Of a DNA stretch of 64,000 nucleotides, positions 58,501 through 64,000 are shown piece by piece. Source of the stretch: Symsagittifera roscoffensis (taxonomy: Eukaryota > Xenacoelomorpha > Acoela > Convolutidae); assembly GCF_963678635.1 (NCBI RefSeq), contig NC_087062.1, positions 87,955,845 to 88,019,844 of the forward strand, given 5' to 3'. The position numbers and the translations under genes were made by a program. Numbering within the stretch: position 1 is the stretch's first letter; the number at the start of each line of letters is the position of its first letter. The notes under the pieces were generated by a model. The model was not told the DNA's origin and ran no database searches. It saw only the letters and a list, made by a program, of their open reading frames with translations.

Positions 58501-61500
58501 AGCGGCATGGGCTGACATATCTCATGCGCTGAGGGGCTTTTACGGACTAGCCGACGTCTTGATTGTATTGGATGAGGTACTCTTGCTAGAGATATCGAAC
58601 TTTGCTAGACAACTCAAGTTCAGCCCAGTCATCGGGGACGACCACCCGGCAATAAACCAGTTGACGGCCAGCCTGTGGTTCCGGAGTATGGATGTGAGAG
58701 TCGCAAATTCCACCAGTAGGACTAGAGGTCCCAGCAACGAGAGAAGAAATGTGGTCGAGACGGAGAAACAGTTAGAATCGATGAAATATCGCTTGACTCA
58801 AGAGGATGGCTGGTGGCCATTCCTGACACCAAGGCTGGAGAACGTCACGAATAAGACGAGGGAGGAAGCACCACTCCTCGTGAAACAAATCTGGAGTTTT
58901 CTAGAGAAGCAACTGGAGCTAGCGGAAACGAGAGACATGACGGTGGTTAGATTTGTCTCGGCCGCCAATGAAGTGACGATTGGAGGATTTTGGAGAGAGC
59001 ACGCCAACGGCGAATTGAAGACTAGGAGAGATTACGAGATTCTCAAGTTCTTGAGTCCTTGCTGGGAGAGAGAATTCTTGGCAGGAGTGTTCGGCACCAC
59101 GGCGACTATCTTCGGAGCCTTCGTACAGGAGATACTGGGCATGTCCATCAGCCTGCTCTTGGCCCTGTATTTGGTTTACCCCAGATACTTGTTCAACATG
59201 GGCCCAGCATACATGTTTAGTCGAGGAGTGGAGACACTTCGAGTTGATGGGTATCTGGCACTAGTACTCTTGACCCATGGGGAATTGGTATCGTTTCATC
59301 GGTTAATGGAGTATGGAGAACCTCTGTCTATGGGGAGAGTCCACACGAGCATTGAAACCAGCTCCTACAAGTGTGCCGCAGGGTTGAAGACACTGCTGGT
59401 GCAATACCTCATGATGCAGAATCGATACATGACGGGTGAAGATGAGAACCCAACCTCGAGAGAAGAATGGGAGAAGGCGAACAGAGGGATGCCTCTGTTG
59501 ACGGACCTGTGCCTGGCAATGAGGTCGGACCCAATGGGGATAATCCGGGGTCTAGAGGAGGTGGTGACCTGCATCTATGGTCCAGCAGTGACGTACGCGT
59601 TTCCAGATCCCCTGGTGATAACGTATCGTCACTCGGTGACGCACTTGAGTCTCATCAGCGTACTGGATGGTACAGCGCTGAATTGGTGTCAGCAGGAAGT
59701 GCTCAGGGCGCGTATGAGCAACACGGTACTCTTCGGAAAAGTGAAAGATGCTGAGATGATGGTGTGCAACTTCAGGGGACAAATGCAATGCAGAATGGGA
59801 GGCAAGCGAGAGGGCCCCATTGAAATGTATCCAAAGTTTTGGAACCTAAACCCATTGACGGCCAACGGACAAGAAGTCTTGAGAATCCCCGCCTGGAAGG
59901 AGTGCTTTGCACTAGTCAAGAGGGAGCTGGAGGCCATAATGGAGAAAGAAATCCTACCAGCCACCATGCCTGAGTTCCCGACAGTCAGGAGGATGACCTT
60001 GGGAATGAATAGTCCCTTGGTGGTTCCCTCCATAATGGCGAAGATGATGACGGAGGAAACGCAGAGGCATTTCACGGATGGCTGGGATCCCCTGTTCATC
60101 GGCTACACGGCGGCAGTCTACTTCCACACCAGCGAGAGGAAGGTAAATTCGTGGACGACGCAAGCGAAAAAGAGTAGAGGTTCGCAGCCTCCTGGATATG
60201 AGGTGCGGAAAGTCTTGAGGACTCTTGAAAAGGAAGGACTTGAGAATATGCTACCCATATGGGATGATGGCAGGATGATCGTGATGGAGGGACACGTCGC
60301 ATTGGTGGACGAAATGAAATTTGCCACGAGAAACTACAAGGCACCCTATGGCTTGGAACAAGTAGAGGTGACACAGGAGGGAACAGAACTAGATGCAGCA
60401 GGTCAACTGCATGTAGCCCTGACGGAATATAAAAAGCTGGATCCCACGACACCGTCACCACTGTCTGTAGACACGCCTGGAGACAAGAGGAGTCGACCCG
60501 TTGAGGATCGATTCAAAAGAATTCTCGAGAGAAGAAGAAATGAATCAGAGGAAGAGAGTATGGATGAAACTCTCAGTGAAGCTGGAGAAGACATGGAGGT
60601 GGGGAATACACCTGAACAAGGGCCATCAGGGGAGGAACTCACCACTCAAGAGCTGTTGAAAGACTTGAGCGAAGAGAATTGGGCAGATACTGCCACACCG
60701 CCTCTGAACCCGTCCCCGCGGAAGAACCTAGAGTTGCCATTGGCAGGTGAGACCTTCAATATGGGGATGTTACTCTTGAGCTCGGAGGAAAGGGAGAAGA
60801 ACACGTTCGAAGGGAACAGGGACATATTCTTGGGATCTCTCGAGGATGACGCTTGGCAGGAATTCCTGGGGGAATTCAATCGAGAAGTGGGCAGCGAGAC
60901 GACGCTGGACAAGTTCAAGAAGGAACTGTGGGACGCAGTAGTGAGATTCGGGGAACCGCTCCTCATAGGAACGGGCCTGGATGAGAAAGCAAGAAGAGAG
61001 CTGCTGAACAAGCTAGTGGAGCTGAGGAATGCACGATCGAAGACTAGAAAAGAGAAATGTGAGGACAGCTCTACTCTGAAACAAAAAACTGTGGATAAAA
61101 TGGTTGATGGTATAAAAAGGGATAAGGCTGGGACTAGTAATATGATTAAAAGTACTAATATCCTTAAGGCTCGAGCAGGGGGGAGGCAAGAGTTGGAAGG
61201 AGTGGATGGAGAGGTCGAATCAATGATGATAGCCACAACACCCTCGAGCAGAGATGTGAAGACTCGCAAGAGGAAGAGAGAAGTGGAAGGATGGGGTAGT
61301 CCTTCAGTGGATGCTGTTTCGGAAGGAAACTTGAGAGAGACGGCGCCCATCATTTTGGCCCGATGCAAGACGGCGGCATACAAGAACAGCTCGGAGCTCA
61401 GGAAACCACTTGAAGTAGAAAAGGAAATAGAGGTTTCCACCAGTTCGACGTCAGAAGAAGACTTCAAGCCGCAGAAGGTAAACGTGAAGAGAGGTTCAAC

Positions 61501-64000
61501 GAACGGACAGGTAGGGGAAGTGGAGATCGGCAAAGAATGGATCTCGAAGGCACATCAGGACATGGGCAAACAAGTGACGAGTGATCCATTGGAGAGGAAC
61601 AAGACGAGGAACACTTCCCGGACGTGGTGGGTGGCCCTCGAAACATTGAAGGAAATGGAGGACTGCTTGAAGAAGTTGGACAGTGGAATAGCTCGCAGGC
61701 GACGCAATTGGGCCACCCAGCAAAAAGCCGAGGTTAATAAGATAGAGATGGCAAGTCATCTGAAGAGGTCCTGGCAGAGTTTGTTGAAGGATCATTTTGA
61801 AGAGGCGATGAGAACATCCTCATCAGCACCGCCACTAATGGCGAATCCCTTCGTTAGAACTGCGGGACAATTAATGTTCACCTGGAGTCTGGTGGGAATA
61901 GAGTTGGAGACATTGACCTCATATGACAGGCTGAAGTTGGGAAGCAAGAAGCTAGAGGTGTATCAGGCACTGATGCAACACGTGGCCAGGGACAATTCAG
62001 GCTTGAGCCTGGCTAGAAGAAAAGATGCCACATGTTTCTTGAGATGGATAATGTCAATGATGTCTGATAGCACCATCCTGGCATGCCACCAGAGAGCAAG
62101 TGGAAATAAAACCATGGAGAGAAGAGTCTCAACGATCATCTTGAACGTATATCAGAGTACAGGAATAGAGAAAGAAGATGGCTCCAGAGTATCCTTGGAG
62201 AACCATCGAAAGCTGGACGAGGTACGGAGGTTCTCTAATAAGAAGTTCGAGGAAGAACATGATGTTCACCGTAACCTGGCCTCGTCAGAGCAGTACTCGA
62301 GACTCAGCGAGAAGGGAGAATACCAATATGTGTCTGGAGTGATGGGAATAGCCTACAATCCCTTCTTAGACTCAGAAGCTGGAGGAGCCCACAGAAACCA
62401 TGAGGTAGCGGAGCTACTGAAGTTTTGGACAGAAAGAATAATGGAAATGGACGCGGTGGAAAAAGAGGGGCCGAGCCTGGGCCTGATTCTTGAGAAAACA
62501 CCAGAGGTGATAAGCATACCGCGCTCAAACAAGAGAGTTGAAGTGAACATGGGCGGTGGAAATGGCTTGTTAACCACGAACTTGGGAGTGGTATGGAAGC
62601 TATTAAGACCCTCCTGGTGTCCACATCCCCATGCGAGTCTGATCGAGGAAACCACTGAGCGAGTGAGGTTGGCACCAACGGAAGATGAAGATCTGGCGAA
62701 GTTGAGTGTGCTGCATAAGCTAATCACGCCCCAGATGCAAGAGCCAAGCGAAAGGACGAGCGACCCAGGGTCAGCAAAGAAATTGGAGCCGGGTAGTTGT
62801 CTGGATTCGACGTGTGGGAACGGAGAGCACATCTGCGATGGACGGTCATGCGTCAGAATACTGTCGTTTCAAAAAGAAGACCTGGTCACTTGGTTCGAAG
62901 ACATCACAGAAAGGGAGAAAAGTGAAGTGCAAATAATAGCGGAATGTTACGCGAGAACCACGGTGAATATAGCGACAGCTCTCGGATTCTTCTCGAGAAT
63001 GTGTGGTCTGCAGGCACTGGAGAGATTGGAGTCTGAACATCATTTAGTGACGGCGTTGAGCGTAGAATCATGGCCCGGGGTGTTGCAGGTGACTCAAAAA
63101 CACATCCGGAGCTGGAAGGTTGGTCTTGAGGCGGAAATGGGATTTCCCTTGAGCGAAGCTTATGGCTTGCCATTGAACGCGAAATCGCTGATAGGGTCAA
63201 TGATGGCCAACTTGTGCGGAAGTCACTACCCGCTACACATGGCGATGGTGGAAGTGTCCAGCCAGAGAATACTGGTGGACAAGGCCTTCTCAGTGCCCAA
63301 GTGCGTGAGGTTGGCTCGGATGTCGCATCACTCGCACAAGTTGTTGAGAAAAATCAAAGGGACAGTACCAAAAGAATTGAGAGATGACTTGAGTGAAATC
63401 TGGGGAGAAGATCTTCTGAAGTTGGAAAGAGAAAACACGAGCGATCACGAGAGACAAAATGTGATCGGAAAACCTGTGGGAGGTACTCCGAACCTGGAAG
63501 ATAACGACACGATGCACGAGAAAATGATGGAGATTGAGCCTCTCTTGGAAGCCTCAGGGGAGCGTAATCTCAGGAGCATTGAGATCTCTCATGGGGAATG
63601 CCCATGCCACTGTTTGGCACAAACGGTGTGGTACCCAGATCACAAGAACCTTTGCCTGGTGTGGGACGTGGAAGAGATTCGGTCGATCGGACTACCGGAT
63701 CACCGGCAGAAGGTGACGCTCTTAGTAGTGAGTACGATGTTAGCTCTGAGATGGATAGAAGAGAACATAACGAAGTATAGGGAGGCGACGACGCCAACGG
63801 CTGAGTCAATATACGCGATAGACTACAGCAGGAGACTTGAGTTGTTTGAGACTGCGTGCAAGGTATTCGCCATACCGATGGAAGTCAGACACGTATGGAG
63901 CCGCTTGAGGTACTTTCCGTGGTTTCGGGCGACACTGACGTCTTGGTTGTACATGACAACGAAAGATCACATGAGAAAATATCAAAAAGAGTATCGACAG
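55505..64000 (+). CDS. ORF4: giant protein with SGNH/GDSL hydrolase domain, degenerate second SGNH-like domain (partial, no stop in window)
   Basis: From ATG at 55505 I read 2832 codons without a stop to the last base, so the protein is larger still. Visible parts: charged coiled coil about residues 145-235; SGNH-type domain 410-600 with GDSL (Gly415-Asp416-Ser417), GTND (464-467) and DGIHF (Asp560, His563), matching blocks I, III and V; a second similar unit about 830-1060 with GSD (841-843) and GMND (891-894) but no clean block I serine; a hydrophobic stretch 1191-1229 that could span a membrane; an acidic disordered region about 1640-1720; a KTRKRKR basic signal near 1919-1925; and a Cys-rich patch near 2430 (CLDSTCGNGEHICDG). 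The rest is unrecognised. SGNH enzymes are esterases/lipases; such domains occur in ORF1 of some CR1/L2 LINEs. Role here unknown. Confidence 0.85.
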   Translation, partial: MADRFWNSMPTALQRPTLDELYRRLRDLDHTQIDERMAVMLNAILQLEDQGECRESATEAVLIVGYTTEGISNRAQTRWLSWNADGGVRGFDLARNPGLSNNTEHGAGEFPLPTRPTARSTGQSSSKVPSMSRAQQTTEAYPELGVLRKELEKALKERNKANLDRDQAKLDRERLQLERDQAVDERDQTLKLLEMLRAEHQQELKVRENAANRDQLKSELERIEQRQRELDAQKGARSNERVVTSSRPESRMEVDEAPRARGRFNLDREAREHMSEGLEVWIPNDVTPSLRNLETQPVRPLMDVVLPGYTPTSTSSGSQVSGASSRLKELGEKLQQQSRERSTRPELPPTWREQPVRNVVITSYKKNTEGNYHKHSRLDWSAEQQARRDCFHDAAWVQYLAPPRVPEGAVHLIIGDSLVRVLTQIRSHWQTGVLSFAGAATPQMLATLDMLGMNKVYTVTLMVGTNDVSRGEARKVTRLCDKMSCLLEELRIQMDPILLTICTVPYNKMFDQHSLEMNQRVRSLNKAIRDIHRNSVLPLRLLDVAERMENKGFPEDTSKDGIHFDRPRGAEWLNDVFQEHINTLEADLLETAQFTLGPPPNPPFLASRALAGRLGARVDTRDSSRSNQTRLQSATPMESEEAESSTPPGSAMSSVVVADGRREKKSRETTRLRYPEKVRELDLETLECRRELAETLGIERVSHEDLNRHHCVDWLKAHEAHFSRTKLMETTDLTGIPTKTIMGPINYRPLKQLGSPGLIVEPPKHRTGIARIRLATPAQLKVVDKLLNPGGMELPDAAYEGPKLAEDPRYGKPCGGTQLAKTLAVYDRADPAAARVIIVAGSDFEGTSPKLFWPETLVYSLPGAELNQMLTLVVAIKSEMPCEPELLLFAGMNDHLHAMGLLEQLKGKEIPTSKKIWEAIQALFAAMNEVQENVASRFGSKTKVVFTTSPGYASMPPALQFVYAVLILIAEGSEWRILMAAPNRELEPVNLRLYRSELPAAWADISHALRGFYGLADVLIVLDEVLLLEISNFARQLKFSPVIGDDHPAINQLTASLWFRSMDVRVANSTSRTRGPSNERRNVVETEKQLESMKYRLTQEDGWWPFLTPRLENVTNKTREEAPLLVKQIWSFLEKQLELAETRDMTVVRFVSAANEVTIGGFWREHANGELKTRRDYEILKFLSPCWEREFLAGVFGTTATIFGAFVQEILGMSISLLLALYLVYPRYLFNMGPAYMFSRGVETLRVDGYLALVLLTHGELVSFHRLMEYGEPLSMGRVHTSIETSSYKCAAGLKTLLVQYLMMQNRYMTGEDENPTSREEWEKANRGMPLLTDLCLAMRSDPMGIIRGLEEVVTCIYGPAVTYAFPDPLVITYRHSVTHLSLISVLDGTALNWCQQEVLRARMSNTVLFGKVKDAEMMVCNFRGQMQCRMGGKREGPIEMYPKFWNLNPLTANGQEVLRIPAWKECFALVKRELEAIMEKEILPATMPEFPTVRRMTLGMNSPLVVPSIMAKMMTEETQRHFTDGWDPLFIGYTAAVYFHTSERKVNSWTTQAKKSRGSQPPGYEVRKVLRTLEKEGLENMLPIWDDGRMIVMEGHVALVDEMKFATRNYKAPYGLEQVEVTQEGTELDAAGQLHVALTEYKKLDPTTPSPLSVDTPGDKRSRPVEDRFKRILERRRNESEEESMDETLSEAGEDMEVGNTPEQGPSGEELTTQELLKDLSEENWADTATPPLNPSPRKNLELPLAGETFNMGMLLLSSEEREKNTFEGNRDIFLGSLEDDAWQEFLGEFNREVGSETTLDKFKKELWDAVVRFGEPLLIGTGLDEKARRELLNKLVELRNARSKTRKEKCEDSSTLKQKTVDKMVDGIKRDKAGTSNMIKSTNILKARAGGRQELEGVDGEVESMMIATTPSSRDVKTRKRKREVEGWGSPSVDAVSEGNLRETAPIILARCKTAAYKNSSELRKPLEVEKEIEVSTSSTSEEDFKPQKVNVKRGSTNGQVGEVEIGKEWISKAHQDMGKQVTSDPLERNKTRNTSRTWWVALETLKEMEDCLKKLDSGIARRRRNWATQQKAEVNKIEMASHLKRSWQSLLKDHFEEAMRTSSSAPPLMANPFVRTAGQLMFTWSLVGIELETLTSYDRLKLGSKKLEVYQALMQHVARDNSGLSLARRKDATCFLRWIMSMMSDSTILACHQRASGNKTMERRVSTIILNVYQSTGIEKEDGSRVSLENHRKLDEVRRFSNKKFEEEHDVHRNLASSEQYSRLSEKGEYQYVSGVMGIAYNPFLDSEAGGAHRNHEVAELLKFWTERIMEMDAVEKEGPSLGLILEKTPEVISIPRSNKRVEVNMGGGNGLLTTNLGVVWKLLRPSWCPHPHASLIEETTERVRLAPTEDEDLAKLSVLHKLITPQMQEPSERTSDPGSAKKLEPGSCLDSTCGNGEHICDGRSCVRILSFQKEDLVTWFEDITEREKSEVQIIAECYARTTVNIATALGFFSRMCGLQALERLESEHHLVTALSVESWPGVLQVTQKHIRSWKVGLEAEMGFPLSEAYGLPLNAKSLIGSMMANLCGSHYPLHMAMVEVSSQRILVDKAFSVPKCVRLARMSHHSHKLLRKIKGTVPKELRDDLSEIWGEDLLKLERENTSDHERQNVIGKPVGGTPNLEDNDTMHEKMMEIEPLLEASGERNLRSIEISHGECPCHCLAQTVWYPDHKNLCLVWDVEEIRSIGLPDHRQKVTLLVVSTMLALRWIEENITKYREATTPTAESIYAIDYSRRLELFETACKVFAIPMEVRHVWSRLRYFPWFRATLTSWLYMTTKDHMRKYQKEYRQ

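Larger units (their letters stand above)
43411..64000 (+). mobile_element. Giant Ty3/gypsy-type retroelement with extra ORFs (right end outside window)
   Basis: From about 43.4 kb base composition and motif content change: C/G-richer, sense strand purine-rich, with recurring ttctagagt and cttgag phrases. The order is control/leader region (43.4-46.4 kb), Gag-like ORF1, Pol-type ORF2 (capsid-like, CCHC x2, protease, RT, RNase H, integrase), macrodomain-like ORF3 and giant ORF4. Protease-RT-RNase H-integrase order marks Ty3/gypsy. The coding part alone exceeds 17.5 kb without a 3' LTR, so the whole element is well over 20 kb. Left boundary (43.15-43.41 kb), LTR length, primer site and target duplication are not determined. 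Frames are intact, suggesting recent insertion. It lies about 1.2 kb upstream of NADSYN1, in divergent orientation. Confidence 0.85.

Noticed and set aside
60646-61533. Minus-strand open frame of 295 codons (and others such as 55527-56255) opposite ORF4
   Set aside because: Ser/Leu-rich shadows of a purine-rich sense strand. ORF4 has recognisable motifs and is ten times longer.
55505-64000. ORF4 as a bacterial or viral contaminant, or as a separate host gene
   Set aside because: It is continuous with and in the same orientation as the retroelement ORFs, shares their base composition and CTTGAG bias, and the contig joins unbroken to animal genes. A captured host gene fused into the element remains possible.

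Overview
The window looks like the nuclear genome of an animal, most likely an invertebrate bilaterian; I cannot place it further. The evidence is GT-AG introns with conserved phases, a multi-exon zinc-finger gene of the ZNF423/ZNF521 family, a two-exon glutamine-dependent NAD synthetase, and retroelements of types common in marine invertebrates. Outside one large element the DNA is AT-rich and full of old repeats. No bacterial gene organisation is present.

Layout. (1) Bases 1-20173, minus strand: thirteen consecutive exons of a ZNF423/ZNF521-type gene, with every junction phase-consistent. The 3' part of the gene runs off the left edge and the most 5' exon(s) were not found. (2) 20174-39777: no host gene recognised. 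This stretch holds hairpin-forming elements with poly-C tracts (23.7-25.2 kb), a degenerate satellite-like repeat of about 175 bp (27.4-28.2 and 37.2-37.7 kb), a deleted Copia-type retrotransposon (28.38-29.80 kb, minus), a broken reverse-transcriptase gene flanked by direct repeats (30.3-31.7 kb), and a near-palindrome of about 200 bp at 37.0-37.2 kb. (3) 39778-42152, minus strand: a complete NADSYN1 gene of 701 codons. (4) From about 43.4 kb to the right edge, plus strand: a giant Ty3/gypsy-type element whose right end lies outside the window.

The giant element is the main discovery candidate. In order it has: a presumed long terminal repeat/leader region of about 3 kb, with TATA-like and AATAAA motifs, a 70-bp tandem repeat and a 680-bp minisatellite; ORF1 (coiled-coil Gag-like protein); ORF2 of 2009 codons in the -1 frame, carrying capsid-like, two CCHC knuckles, protease, RT, RNase H and integrase; ORF3, whose C-terminal part resembles a macrodomain; a 520-bp spacer with a 20-bp triplicate repeat; and ORF4, a frame that stays open for 2832 codons to the last base. 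ORF4 carries a coiled coil, an SGNH/GDSL-type hydrolase domain with its catalytic blocks, a second degenerate SGNH-like block, a hydrophobic segment and a nuclear-localisation-like stretch. A canonical -1 slippery heptamer (GGGAAAA) sits in the exact frame where ORF1 and ORF2 overlap. The hexamer CTTGAG is strongly over-represented on the sense strand of the element, including its non-coding parts.

How the parts may work together (inference): ORF1 and ORF2 would give a Gag-Pol polyprotein by frameshifting. ORF3 and ORF4 would supply accessory functions, perhaps ADP-ribose-related and esterase-like, that ordinary Ty3/gypsy elements lack. The frames are unbroken over more than 17 kb, so the copy is probably young. 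Giant LTR elements are known elsewhere (Ogre in plants, Burro in planarians). I do not know of one described with this macrodomain-like plus double-SGNH cargo, but could not search.
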